A stretch of 44,782 nt of DNA from assembly GCA_003240755.1 (NCBI GenBank), contig QFNF01000023.1:1-44782 (forward strand), in the 5' to 3' direction. The position numbers and the translations under genes are program-made. The notes beneath the pieces are model-generated. The model had not been told where the DNA came from and did no database searches. It worked only from the letters and a program-made list of their open reading frames with translations. The DNA is from Sphingomonas hengshuiensis. GTDB lineage: Bacteria; Pseudomonadota; Alphaproteobacteria; Sphingomonadales; Sphingomonadaceae. Numbering within the stretch: position 1 is the stretch's first letter; each line of letters begins with the position of its first letter. Positions 28,559 to 36,174 of the stretch are shown piece after piece.

Positions 28559-28650
28559 ACCGTCCGGGCGGCGCGGCGCATGCGGCAGCATTTTGACCGC
28601 CATCGTTGACGCGGGTGCAACAAAGATGGCGAGGATGTGATCCTTGCCGC

Positions 28651-29433
28651 CTATCCGTCGATCGACCCGCCCATCGATGCGTTCACCAGCCCGCCATCGA
28701 CCGTCAGCGTCTCGCCCACCACATAATCTCCCCCGCGCGCCGCAAGGTAGATCGCTGCCGCCGCCATATCCTCGGCCACGCCGATCCGCCCCGCCGGGAT
28801 GCGCCTCGCCACGCCGTCGCCATGGTCGCGCGCCGCCTTGTTCATGTCGCTGGCAAAGGCGCCCGGCGCGATCGACGTGACGTGGATCGCATCCGTCACC
28901 AGCCGCGCCGCCATCCGCCGCGTCAGGTGGATCAGCGCCGCCTTCGACGCCTGGTAGCTGTACGTTTCCCACGGATTGACCCGCTGCCCGTCGATCGAGG
29001 TGATGTTGATGACCTTGGCCGGTCGCGCCCGCGATGCCGCCGCCTTCAGCATCGGGTGCAGCGCCTGCGTCAGGAAGAAGGGCGACTTGACGTTCAGGTC
29101 CATGACCTTGTCCCACCCCGCCTCGGGAAAGGTTTCGAACGCCTCGCCCCATGCCGCGCCGGCATTGTTGACGAGGATGTCGAGCCGGTCGGTCTGCGCC
29201 CCCAGCCGGTCGGCCAGCGCGCGGCACCCCTCGATGCTCGACACGTCCTGCGGCAGCGCGACCGCGCCGATCTCCTCGGCGGTGGCGATGCACTGGTCGG
29301 CCTTTCGCGCGGAGAGGAACACCTTCGCCCCCTGCGCCACGAACCCGGCGGCAATCATCCGTCCGATCCCGCGCGATCCCCCGGTAATCAGCGCGACGCG
29401 CCCGTCGAGGCGGAACAGGCTATTGGCGTCCAT
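28651..29433 (-). CDS. Short-chain dehydrogenase/reductase
   Basis: 260 residues, a classical SDR. TGGSRGIG near 17-24 binds the dinucleotide, ARKADQ after beta-2 suggests NADP, NNAG is present, and the catalytic Ser (ITSIDG) and YxxxK (YQASK) are intact. The C-terminal ETLTVDGGLVNASMGG resembles 3-oxoacyl-ACP reductase-like and gluconate 5-dehydrogenase-like members; the substrate cannot be read from sequence. GGAG lies upstream of the ATG. It stands alone on the minus strand, downstream of a terminator that closes the aceA operon. Confidence 0.9.
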   Translation of the reverse strand: MDANSLFRLDGRVALITGGSRGIGRMIAAGFVAQGAKVFLSARKADQCIATAEEIGAVALPQDVSSIEGCRALADRLGAQTDRLDILVNNAGAAWGEAFETFPEAGWDKVMDLNVKSPFFLTQALHPMLKAAASRARPAKVINITSIDGQRVNPWETYSYQASKAALIHLTRRMAARLVTDAIHVTSIAPGAFASDMNKAARDHGDGVARRIPAGRIGVAEDMAAAAIYLAARGGDYVVGETLTVDGGLVNASMGGSIDG

Positions 29434-29506
29434 GGCATCGTCTCCTGCAAACCCGATCTTCGAACCGGGGTGATTGCGGGATGGATAGCCGATACCGGAA
29501 CAACAG

Positions 29507-29539
29507 AAAAGGGCGCGCCGCCCGATCGGCGGCGCGCCC
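29507..29539 (-). terminator. Rho-independent terminator of the aceA operon
   Basis: Reading the minus strand, the arms GGGCGCGCCGCC and GGCGGCGCGCCC (12 bp, 5-base loop; 29539-29511) are followed by TTTT (29510-29507). It lies 21 bases beyond the stop of the 49-residue gene, the last of the aceA transcript. Confidence 0.85.
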
Positions 29540-29559
29540 CTCGCTGTACGGGGTCGCGA

Positions 29560-29709
29560 TCAGATCCGCCCCAGTCGGTGATACAGATGGGCGAACTTGC
29601 TCGACTGTGGCTGGTCGGCGATCGTCTGGATATGCGTCGCCAGCGCTTCCTTGATGAGCTTGAAGTCTTCGGTCGAGAAGACGGCGCGGCTGCGGGTCGG
29701 TTCGGGCAT
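29560..29709 (-). CDS. Small protein cotranscribed with isocitrate lyase
   Basis: 49 residues, beginning MPEPTRSRAVFSTEDFKLIK and ending in SKFAHLYHRLGRI; soluble, mostly helical, no domain known to me. Three ATGs stand in a row (29715, 29712, 29709). The ribosome site AAGGAG leaves 1, 4 and 7 bases to them, so the third is the best choice. The frame has normal third-position GC and sits 23 bases after the aceA stop, before a strong terminator, so it is almost certainly made with isocitrate lyase. A role tied to that enzyme is inference. Confidence 0.7.
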   Translation of the reverse strand: MPEPTRSRAVFSTEDFKLIKEALATHIQTIADQPQSSKFAHLYHRLGRI

Positions 29710-29732
29710 CATCATTCTCCTTTCTTGGATGG

Positions 29733-31007
29733 TCAGGCGGCCTTGTCGAACTGGGCCGTTTCGGTCGATTCGCCGAGCGCCGTCGTCGAGCTGCTGCCCC
29801 CGGCCAGCGTGGTGGCGACCAGGTCGAAATAGCCGGTGCCGACCTCGCGCTGGTGCCGCGTCGCGGTATAGCCGTTCGCTTCGGCCGCGAATTCCGCCTG
29901 CTGCAGCTCGCTGTACGCCGCCATCCCCCGGTCGCGATAGCCGCGCGCCAGCTCGAACATGCCGTAATTGAGCTGGTGGAACCCGGCCAGCGTCACGAAC
30001 TGGAACTTGTACCCCATCGCCCCGATCTCGCGCTGGAAGCGGGCGATATCGTCCTTGTCGAGATTCTTTTCCCAGTTGAACGACGGCGAGCAGTTATAGG
30101 CGAGCAGCTTGTCGGGGTACTTCGCCTTGATCGCCTCGGCAAAGCGCCGCGCGTCGTCGAGGTTCGGCTTGCTCGTCTCCCACCACAGCAGGTCGGCATG
30201 TTCGGCGAACGACAGCCCGCGTGCGATGCAGTGATCGACACCGGTCCCGTCCTTCAGCCGGAAGAACCCCTCGGGCGTCCGCTCCCCGGTCAGGAACGGA
30301 TGGTCGCGCTCGTCGATATCCGACGTGATGAGCCTTGCGCTCTCGGCATCGGTGCGCGCGCAGATGATCGTCGGCACGCCCGCCACATCCGCTGCCAGGC
30401 GTGCCGCGTCGAGGTTGCGGACATGCGCCTGGGTCGGGATCAGCACCTTGCCGCCCAGATGCCCGCACTTCTTTTCCGATGCGAGCTGGTCCTCGTAATG
30501 CACGCCCGCGACCCCTGCCGCGATATAGGCCTTCATGATCTCGAAACAGTTGAGCGGCCCGCCAAAGCCGGCCTCGGCATCGGCGACGATCGGTGCATAC
30601 CAGTCGCGCGTCGCGCCGCCTTCCATATGCTCGATCTGGTCGGCACGGGCGAGCGTGGCGTTGATCCGCTTCGCCAGTTCCGGCCCGGCGTTCGACGGAT
30701 AGAGCGACTGGTCGGGATACATCTGCCCGGCGGTGTTGGCATCGGCCGCGACCTGCCAGCCCGACAGGTAGATCGCCTTCAACCCGGCGCGCACCATCTG
30801 CATCGCCTGATTGCCCGACAGCGCGCCCAGGGCATGGACATAATCCTCGCTGTGCAGCAGCTCCCACAGCCGGTTGGCGCCGCGCCGTGCCAGCGTATGT
30901 TCGACCGCGACCGATCCGCGCAGTCGGGCGACGTCGGCGGCGGTGTACGGGCGGGTGATCCCGTCGAAGCGGCCGGGCGGGGCGGGGACCAGATCGGTGA
31001 TGTCCAT
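29733..31007 (-). CDS. aceA: Isocitrate lyase
   Basis: Splits isocitrate to glyoxylate and succinate, the first step of the glyoxylate shunt needed for growth on acetate, fatty acids or leucine. 424 residues. The catalytic loop [13 protein letters not shown] (Cys181), [29 protein letters not shown] and YNCSPSFNW are all in place. The start at 31007 begins the protein at [17 protein letters not shown]; the open frame begins 12 codons further up, inside the control region. Malate synthase is not in the window. It is divergent from the Xre/short-chain-fatty-acid regulator, the usual pairing for such controllers. Confidence 0.97.
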   Translation of the reverse strand: MDITDLVPAPPGRFDGITRPYTAADVARLRGSVAVEHTLARRGANRLWELLHSEDYVHALGALSGNQAMQMVRAGLKAIYLSGWQVAADANTAGQMYPDQSLYPSNAGPELAKRINATLARADQIEHMEGGATRDWYAPIVADAEAGFGGPLNCFEIMKAYIAAGVAGVHYEDQLASEKKCGHLGGKVLIPTQAHVRNLDAARLAADVAGVPTIICARTDAESARLITSDIDERDHPFLTGERTPEGFFRLKDGTGVDHCIARGLSFAEHADLLWWETSKPNLDDARRFAEAIKAKYPDKLLAYNCSPSFNWEKNLDKDDIARFQREIGAMGYKFQFVTLAGFHQLNYGMFELARGYRDRGMAAYSELQQAEFAAEANGYTATRHQREVGTGYFDLVATTLAGGSSSTTALGESTETAQFDKAA

Positions 31008-31017
31008 TGTCCTATCC

Positions 31018-31140
31018 TTTACAGTATCGGTTGTCGTTGACACCGCTATGCCGCGAAAAATTGTCCGCCGTCAGATCCGATCTGCGAGAATTGCGGTTGC
31101 AATGTCGGGTTCGGCAGTGTTGATGTTGTCATATTGTAAA
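31018..31140. promoter_or_regulatory. Divergent aceA/regulator control region with mirrored motifs
   Basis: TTTACAGTAT (31018-31027, just upstream of aceA) and ATATTGTAAA (31131-31140, just upstream of the regulator) are inverted copies of one 10-base motif with one mismatch. Between them ATTGC-GGTT-GCAAT (31090-31103) is a perfect 5-bp inverted repeat. Mirrored sites near both starts suggest that the regulator controls itself and aceA. No confident -35/-10 pair is seen for either gene. Confidence 0.45.
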
Positions 31141-31159
31141 TTCATGACAGAGGCGGTCG

Positions 31160-32536
31160 ATGGAAACGAAGCTGTTCGCCGGCCATGCCGTCCGCCGCCT
31201 GCGCCGCGGGCAGGCGCTGACCCAGGCGGCGATGGCTGACCTGCTCGGCGTGTCGCCCAGCTATCTGAACCTCATCGAACGCAACCAGCGCCCGTTGACC
31301 GCGACGCTGCTGGTGGCGCTGGCCGAACGCTTCGGCTTCGATGCGCGGACGCTGGCGGCAAGCGAGCCGGCGGGCGGGGCCGATGCGCTGCGGCGGCGGC
31401 TGGCCGACCCGATGTTCGCCGATCTGGCGCTCGATCGCGGCGATATCGCCGAATGGCTCGCCAGCGCGCCGGGCGGTGCCGAAGCCTTTGCCCGCGCCTT
31501 CGACCGCCTCGGCAGCGGGGCGGGGGAGCCGGTCGCCGCCGATCCGGCGCTCGATGCCCGCGCCGCCATCGAACGCTGGCGCAACCATTTCCCCGACCTC
31601 GATGCCCAGGCCGAGGCGCTGGCCGACGACCTGCGCCACAGCGGCGGCGACGCGGCGGCGGCGATGGCCGACCGGCTGCGCGTCCGCCACCATCTGTCGG
31701 TCCGCCTCCTGCCGGTCGAGGCGATGCCCGACCGCCTGCACCGCACCGATCTCCACGCCCGCCAACTGCAACTTTCCGAACGGCTCGACCCCGCCTCGCG
31801 CAGCTTCGCGCTGGCCCGCGCGCTGGGCCATGCCGAGGCCCGTACCGAGGTGGATGCGGTCGTGCGCGGCGCCGCCCTGGCCGATCGCACCGCCGAACTG
31901 TGGCTGCGTCGCCATCTCCACGGCTATTTCGCGGCGGCGGTGATGATGCCCTATGCCCGGTTCCTGCGCGCGTGCGAGGCGACCGGCTACGACATCGCGC
32001 TGCTCGGTCGCCGGTTTGGCGCCGGCTTCGAACATGTCGCCCACCGCCTGACCACGCTGCACCGCGTCGGCGCGCGCGGGGCATCCTTCTGCCTGCTGCG
32101 GCTCGACCGTGCCGGCCAGATATCGAAGCGCTTCGCCGGCGCCAGCCAGTCGCCGCTGGTCGAGGGTTCGCCCTGTCCGCTGCTCGGCGCGTTCGACGCC
32201 TTCGCCCGCAGCGGCGAGACGATCGTGCAACTGGTCGAGCCGGAGGACGGCGGCAGGTGGCTGACGCTCGCCCGCACCGTCACCCCGCCCGGCGCGCTGG
32301 CCGGGGAGGTCCGCGCACGCTTCGTCGTCATGCTCGGCATCGCCGCCGAACAGGCCGGCGGCCTCGCCATGGCGCGCGGGCTCGACCTGTCGGCGCGCGG
32401 CGTGCCGGTCGGGGCGGGGTGCCGTGCCTGCACCCGCAGCGACTGTCCGCAGCGTTCCGCCCCGCCGGCCGGTCGCGCCATGCGCATCGACGACCGCGAG
32501 GGCGGGCTGACGCCGTTCGCCTTTGCCGGGGACTGA
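31160..32536 (+). CDS. Xre / short-chain-fatty-acid-type transcriptional regulator
   Basis: 458 residues, the RamB/ScfR-like type. An Xre helix-turn-helix (residues 9-64, RRLRRGQALTQAAMADLLGV, then SPSYLNLIERNQRPL) is followed by a long middle domain related to ImmA/IrrE peptidases, but with FALARALGHAEA where HExxH would be, and a C-terminal domain with cysteines in CRACTRSDCPQRSAPP. Known family members control acetate, propionate or glyoxylate-shunt genes in response to acyl-CoA supply. It stands divergent from aceA, so isocitrate lyase is the likely target. ATG 31160 starts directly at the HTH. Confidence 0.9.
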   Translation: METKLFAGHAVRRLRRGQALTQAAMADLLGVSPSYLNLIERNQRPLTATLLVALAERFGFDARTLAASEPAGGADALRRRLADPMFADLALDRGDIAEWLASAPGGAEAFARAFDRLGSGAGEPVAADPALDARAAIERWRNHFPDLDAQAEALADDLRHSGGDAAAAMADRLRVRHHLSVRLLPVEAMPDRLHRTDLHARQLQLSERLDPASRSFALARALGHAEARTEVDAVVRGAALADRTAELWLRRHLHGYFAAAVMMPYARFLRACEATGYDIALLGRRFGAGFEHVAHRLTTLHRVGARGASFCLLRLDRAGQISKRFAGASQSPLVEGSPCPLLGAFDAFARSGETIVQLVEPEDGGRWLTLARTVTPPGALAGEVRARFVVMLGIAAEQAGGLAMARGLDLSARGVPVGAGCRACTRSDCPQRSAPPAGRAMRIDDREGGLTPFAFAGD

Positions 32537-32592
32537 CGCGGGCGCTATGCTGCGTTACGTCTCCCTTAACCCTGTCGTGGCACGAAGCGGAC

Positions 32593-33834
32593 ATGCGAGT
32601 CCTCCATATCCTCGACCATGGCCTGCCGCTGCATAGCGGGTACACGTTCCGCACGCGGGCGATCCTGACGGCGCAGATGGCGCGCGGGTGGCACGTCGCG
32701 GCAGTCACCGGCGCGCGGCAGGGGGCGACGGCACTGCCGCGCGAGACGGTCGACGGCATCGATTTCCACCGCACCACGCCGCCCCGCGCCCTGCCGGCGC
32801 CCTTTGGCGAACTGGCGGAAATCCGCGCCTTTGCCGCGTCGATCGACCGCGTGGTCGATGCGTTCCGGCCCGACATCCTCCATGCGCATTCGCCGGTGCT
32901 CGATGCGCTGGCGGCGTTGAGGGTCGCGAAGCGGCGCGACCTGCCGCTGGTGTACGAGATCCGCGCCTTCTGGGAGGATGCGGCGGTCGGCAACGGCACG
33001 GGCACCGAAGGGTCGCTGCGCTACCGCGCGACTCGCGCGCTGGAAAGCTGGGCGGTGCGCCGCGCCGATGGCGTCGCGGTGATCTGCGACGGCCTGCGCC
33101 GCGATCTGGTCGCGCGCGGGATCGATGCGGACAAGATCATGGTGTCGCCCAACGGCGTCGACCTGACGCTGTTCGGCGATCCGCCCCCGCCCGACGCCGC
33201 GCTGGCCGACGAACTCGGCCTGACCGGCAAGGAGGTGCTCGGCTATCTCGGCAGCTTCTATGATTATGAAGGGCTCGACACGCTGATCGCGGCGATGCCG
33301 GCGCTGGTCGCGGCGCGGCCGAACGTGCGGCTGCTGATGGTCGGCGGCGGCCCGATGGAGGCGGCGCTGCGGGCGCAGGCGGCGGCATCGAGCGTCGCGC
33401 ACGCCATCCATTTCATCGGCCGCGTGCCGCATCGCGAAGTCGAACGCTATTACGGGCTGGTCGACCTGCTGGTCTATCCGCGCAAGGCGATGCGTCTGAC
33501 CGACCTTGTGACGCCGTTGAAGCCGCTGGAGGCGATGGCCCAGCGCCGACTGGTCGCCGCATCCGACGTTGGCGGCCACCGTGAACTGATCCGTGACGGT
33601 GATACCGGTACGCTGTTCCCGCCCGACGATCCCGCCGCGCTCGCCGCCCGCGTCGCCGCGCTGCTCGCCGATCGATCCGGCTGGGACGCGATGCGCGACC
33701 GTGGCCGTGCCTTTGTCGAGGCGGAGCGCAACTGGGCGTCGAACGTCGCGCGCTATCAGCCGCTCTACCAGCGCCTGATCGGCCGGGGGACGGCCGGCGT
33801 CCCCGCGACCGACCGCGCGATGGTGGACGCATGA
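32593..33834 (+). CDS. Exosortase-A-type glycosyltransferase (GT4)
   Basis: 413 residues. GT-B glycosyltransferase group 1: MRVLHILDHGLPLHSGYTFR at the start and YPRKAMRLTDLVTPLKPLEA near 300 closely resemble the PEP-CTERM/exosortase A-associated glycosyltransferases; VSPNGVD and LGYLGSFYDYEGLDTLI are the donor-side motifs. Such enzymes normally lie in exopolysaccharide clusters with exosortase A, but no exosortase, PEP-CTERM protein or polysaccharide export gene is in the window. A polysaccharide or glycan product is inferred. It overlaps the next gene by ATGA. Confidence 0.88.
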   Translation: MRVLHILDHGLPLHSGYTFRTRAILTAQMARGWHVAAVTGARQGATALPRETVDGIDFHRTTPPRALPAPFGELAEIRAFAASIDRVVDAFRPDILHAHSPVLDALAALRVAKRRDLPLVYEIRAFWEDAAVGNGTGTEGSLRYRATRALESWAVRRADGVAVICDGLRRDLVARGIDADKIMVSPNGVDLTLFGDPPPPDAALADELGLTGKEVLGYLGSFYDYEGLDTLIAAMPALVAARPNVRLLMVGGGPMEAALRAQAAASSVAHAIHFIGRVPHREVERYYGLVDLLVYPRKAMRLTDLVTPLKPLEAMAQRRLVAASDVGGHRELIRDGDTGTLFPPDDPAALAARVAALLADRSGWDAMRDRGRAFVEAERNWASNVARYQPLYQRLIGRGTAGVPATDRAMVDA

Positions 33835-34592
33835 ACCGCGCCCTGCCGCCCGTCATCGCCGGCGCCGCGGGCGCGGCCGTGGCGATCGCCGTCGCGCTCG
33901 TGCCCGCATGGCGGATCGAAACCGTCGTGTCGGAAAGCGGACTGCCGGCATTGCTGCCGATCGCCGCGCCGCCGCTCGGCTGGACCGCGCGTGCCGGGCT
34001 GATGCTGCTGGCCGGGCTGCTGGTGGCGGTGCCGTTGTGGATCGCGCTGACGCTGCTCGGTGCTCCGCGACCGACCGCGCTGACCCATGTGGAGGACGCC
34101 GCGGACGACCTGCCGCCCAGCGTCCGTCGCGCCGATGCCCATCCCGACGCCCCGCCGCGTCCGCCGGTACGCGCCGGGCGCGATCTGGGTACGCCGTTCC
34201 TCGACCCCCTCGAACCGGCCGGGGCGGAAATCGCGCTGCCGCGCGACCTCGACACGCCGATGGCGATGTTCGATCCCCATGCGCTGCCAGCGGTTCCCGC
34301 CGCCCCGCCGCCGACCGTCCGCCCGCTGTTCCGCCCGACCGAACCGGAGCGGGCCATGGTGGAGCCTGCGCCGATCGTCGAACCCGAACCCGTCCGCGAT
34401 CCGGCGCCGGTCGAACCCGTCCCGCCGCCTGTCGCCGCCGCCGCCCCGGCGCCCAGCATTGCGGTGCTGCTCGACCGGCTCGACCGGGGGCTGCAGCGAC
34501 GGCGGCGCGATGCGGCGCCGCCCCCGACCGAACCGTCGCCCGGCCTCGCCTCCGCGCTTGGCGCGCTGCGCCGCATGGCGGGCGGGGAATAG
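33831..34592 (+). CDS. Proline-rich membrane protein coupled to the glycosyltransferase
   Basis: 253 residues. Two hydrophobic helices (about 8-27 and 55-77) are followed by a long proline/alanine-rich, acidic tail with repeats such as PAPIVEPEPVRDPAPVEPVP and a basic-helical end. I do not recognise a family. The tail is probably disordered and could span or contact the periplasm. The ATGA overlap with the glycosyltransferase suggests a shared role. It is convergent, with a 7-base gap, to the 103-residue gene on the minus strand. Confidence 0.75.
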   Translation: MNRALPPVIAGAAGAAVAIAVALVPAWRIETVVSESGLPALLPIAAPPLGWTARAGLMLLAGLLVAVPLWIALTLLGAPRPTALTHVEDAADDLPPSVRRADAHPDAPPRPPVRAGRDLGTPFLDPLEPAGAEIALPRDLDTPMAMFDPHALPAVPAAPPPTVRPLFRPTEPERAMVEPAPIVEPEPVRDPAPVEPVPPPVAAAAPAPSIAVLLDRLDRGLQRRRRDAAPPPTEPSPGLASALGALRRMAGGE

Positions 34593-34599
34593 CCGCGGA

Positions 34600-34911
34600 T
34601 CAACGCTCCTCGACCGTCAGGATCTCGAGGTCGAACGCGATGCCGTCCGGCGCAACCGTTCGCGCCACGACCTGAAGATCGGCGACCAGATGCCCGCGCA
34701 GCGGCAGGTCGGCCTCGGGCAGCGCCGCGATCCAGTGCTCGAACGCCGCGCCATCGCCCGTCACGCGCAACCGGTGCCGCGCCCCGTTGAACGTCGCGCT
34801 GGCCCACGGCGTCGGGTCCGATGCGGCGAGGGCGACCGTCACCCCCGCCGCCTCGGCAGCGATCCGCAGCCGCCGCTCGACGAGCGTCGCCGCATCCGGC
34901 CCCCGGCTCAT
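34600..34911 (-). CDS. Hypothetical protein of the LexA-box operon
   Basis: 103 residues, no family I know. It reads as an alpha/beta protein: a basic N-terminal helix (DAATLVERRLRIAAEAAG), then beta-rich segments up to LQVVARTVAPDGIAFDLEIL. The start at 34911 overlaps the upstream 61-residue gene by ATGA, so the two are translated together behind the LexA box. A longer frame to 35100 runs over that upstream gene in another phase and is not used. Confidence 0.7.
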   Translation of the reverse strand: MSRGPDAATLVERRLRIAAEAAGVTVALAASDPTPWASATFNGARHRLRVTGDGAAFEHWIAALPEADLPLRGHLVADLQVVARTVAPDGIAFDLEILTVEER

Positions 34912-35093
34912 TCCGCGCGCTCCTGCCGGTCGATATAGGCCTCGATCCGCGCGATCAGCGGCGGGCGCGGCTGGCGTCCGTTGCGCAGGTCGCCGACCAG
35001 CCGCGGATCGCCCGCCGCCCGTCGCCCGAACAGCGTCTCGGGCGTGCCGGTCTCCTGCAGATGCCGGCTGATCCGCTGCAATATCGTATGCAT
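34908..35093 (-). CDS. Small HTH-like protein, first gene after the LexA box
   Basis: 61 residues. ETLFGRRAAGDPRLVGDLRN then GRQPRPPLIARIEAYIDRQ resembles the short helix-turn-helix proteins common in alphaproteobacteria, which look like one half of a phage-type Cro domain. A very strong ribosome site (GGGAGGTGAT) lies before ATG 35093 with a 6-base gap to the GGGAGG core; another ATG at 35097 in a different frame is too close to it. The gene and its partner downstream form a two-gene operon divergent from the S24 repressor. Confidence 0.75.
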   Translation of the reverse strand: MHTILQRISRHLQETGTPETLFGRRAAGDPRLVGDLRNGRQPRPPLIARIEAYIDRQERAE

Positions 35094-35129
35094 CCATCAC
35101 CTCCCACGCGCTCCCTCGACTCGCTTGAT

Positions 35130-35144
35130 GTTCATGAAATGTTC
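35130..35144. promoter_or_regulatory. LexA (SOS) box
   Basis: GTTC-ATGAAAT-GTTC matches exactly the alphaproteobacterial LexA target GTTC-N7-GTTC. It lies 37 bases upstream of the 61-residue gene (minus) and 14 bases before the -35 box of the S24 repressor gene (plus), so it can act on the minus operon and perhaps on both. Confidence 0.75.
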
Positions 35145-35157
35145 TTTCAAATCCAAC

Positions 35158-35186
35158 TTGTCTAGGAAAAATCCTATGACTAGGAT
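35158..35186 (+). promoter_or_regulatory. Promoter and three-half-site operator of the S24 repressor, leaderless
   Basis: TTGTCT (35158-35163), a 17-base spacer and TAGGAT (35181-35186) form a well-spaced promoter. The expected transcript start, about 7 bases on, is the A of the ATG at 35193, so the message should be leaderless; no ribosome site exists. Inside the spacer TAGGA-AAAA-TCCTA (35163-35176) is an inverted repeat, and TAGGA recurs in the -10 box, giving three half-sites for a repressor. Confidence 0.6.
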
Positions 35187-35192
35187 GCGGGC

Positions 35193-35807
35193 ATGGAACC
35201 GGTCGATATCCGCGCCGCGCTTGCCCGCATTGCCGGGGAACGCGGCGTCAGCCTTGCCGAACTGTCGCGCATCCTCGGGCGCAACCCGGCCTATGTGCAG
35301 CAATATATCGACCGGGGATCGCCGCGCCGGCTGTCGGAACCGGACCGGGCGACGCTTGCCCGCTATCTGGGGGTTCCGGAATCGGTGCTGGGCGGCCCGC
35401 CCGAACGCGCATGGGTCGCGGTTCCCCGGATCGATGCCGCGGCGTCGGCCGGGCCGGGGGGGCTGGTCGAGCGGGATCTGCACGACGGCGCGATGCAGGT
35501 CGATCCGGCACTGCTGCGCCAGCTCCGCGTGCGGCCCGCCGACGCCTCGATGATCGCGGTGGCGGGGGACTCGATGTTGCCGACGCTGGCCGATGGCGAC
35601 GCGATCCTCGTCGATCGCGGCGACCGGCGCGGCGTGTCGGGCGCGATCCATGTCGTGCGCCATGACGGGGTACTGCTGGTCAAGCGGCTGGTGCGCGGCG
35701 CCGGCGGCGTCGAACTGTTCAGCGACAATCCCGCCTATCCGCCGATCGTGCCGGACGGCGCGCCCGATATCGTCGGCCGGGTCGTGTGGCTCGCCCGCGC
35801 GCTATAG
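35193..35807 (+). CDS. LexA/CI-like repressor with S24 peptidase domain
   Basis: 204 residues. N-terminal helix-turn-helix (about 8-60, SLAELSRILGRNPAYVQQYI) and C-terminal S24 domain with the serine in VAGDSMLP (Ser127) and the lysine in LLVKRLVR (Lys164), the catalytic dyad used for RecA-stimulated self-cleavage. An Ala-Gly pair at 86-87 (AASAGPGG) is a plausible cleavage site. The protein is likely to repress its own promoter through the TAGGA sites. It is not LexA itself, whose N-terminal winged-helix is different. The ATG start is fixed by the leaderless promoter. Confidence 0.88.
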   Translation: MEPVDIRAALARIAGERGVSLAELSRILGRNPAYVQQYIDRGSPRRLSEPDRATLARYLGVPESVLGGPPERAWVAVPRIDAAASAGPGGLVERDLHDGAMQVDPALLRQLRVRPADASMIAVAGDSMLPTLADGDAILVDRGDRRGVSGAIHVVRHDGVLLVKRLVRGAGGVELFSDNPAYPPIVPDGAPDIVGRVVWLARAL

Positions 35808-35833
35808 CATGCGCCGCGTGACGCGGTCGCCGT

Positions 35834-36004
35834 TCAGCGGCGATCCCGGCGCCAGATGACGATCGCGACGACGACGCCGATGGCCAGGCCGACGAAGAAT
35901 CCGGCGGTCGCCTCGCCGAACGCCGCGCCGCCGATCGCGCCGGCCATCACGCCCAGCGCGATCGGCATTCCGCCGGCCTTCGGACTATGGGGAGGGGTGC
36001 TCAT
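35834..36004 (-). CDS. Small glycine-zipper membrane protein
   Basis: 56 residues: a polar start (STPPHSPKAGG) followed by GVMAGAIGGAAFGEATAGFF and VGLAIGVVVAIVIW, a hairpin of two glycine-rich membrane helices, with a basic end (RRDRR). Such short proteins are frequent in sphingomonads with no known role. No convincing ribosome site is seen upstream, which limits confidence, but the frame has the GC3 bias of real genes and lies convergent to the S24 gene. Confidence 0.55.
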   Translation of the reverse strand: MSTPPHSPKAGGMPIALGVMAGAIGGAAFGEATAGFFVGLAIGVVVAIVIWRRDRR

Positions 36005-36052
36005 CGCCGTCGCTGTGCCACACTCGGGCGCACCGCGCCACCGCGTCGCGTC

Positions 36053-36089
36053 CGTCCCGCATCGGGACGGTTCGTGTCCCGCTGCGGGA
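36053..36089. promoter_or_regulatory. Tandem small hairpins in the intergenic region
   Basis: Two near-identical inverted repeats follow each other: CGTCCCG-CAT-CGGGACG (36053-36069) and TCCCGC-T-GCGGGA (36077-36089), centres 22 bases apart, about two helix turns. They lie between two divergent small genes and could be paired operator sites or RNA hairpins. Nothing else is seen in the 170-base gap. Confidence 0.35.
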
Positions 36090-36174
36090 TGGCGCAGCGC
36101 GCGTTAACGATCGAACGGCGCAGGACGCGCTGCCCGGGCGGGTTCCGGCACGGTCCATGAAACGAAGGGCCACG

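Noticed and set aside
31160..32536. ImmA/IrrE-type active peptidase
   Set aside because: The HExxH zinc motif is absent in the middle domain; the protein is better read as a regulator only.
34600..35807. Prophage remnant
   Set aside because: Only a repressor and two small genes are present; no integrase, structural, lysis or attachment sequences are seen, and base composition matches the surroundings.
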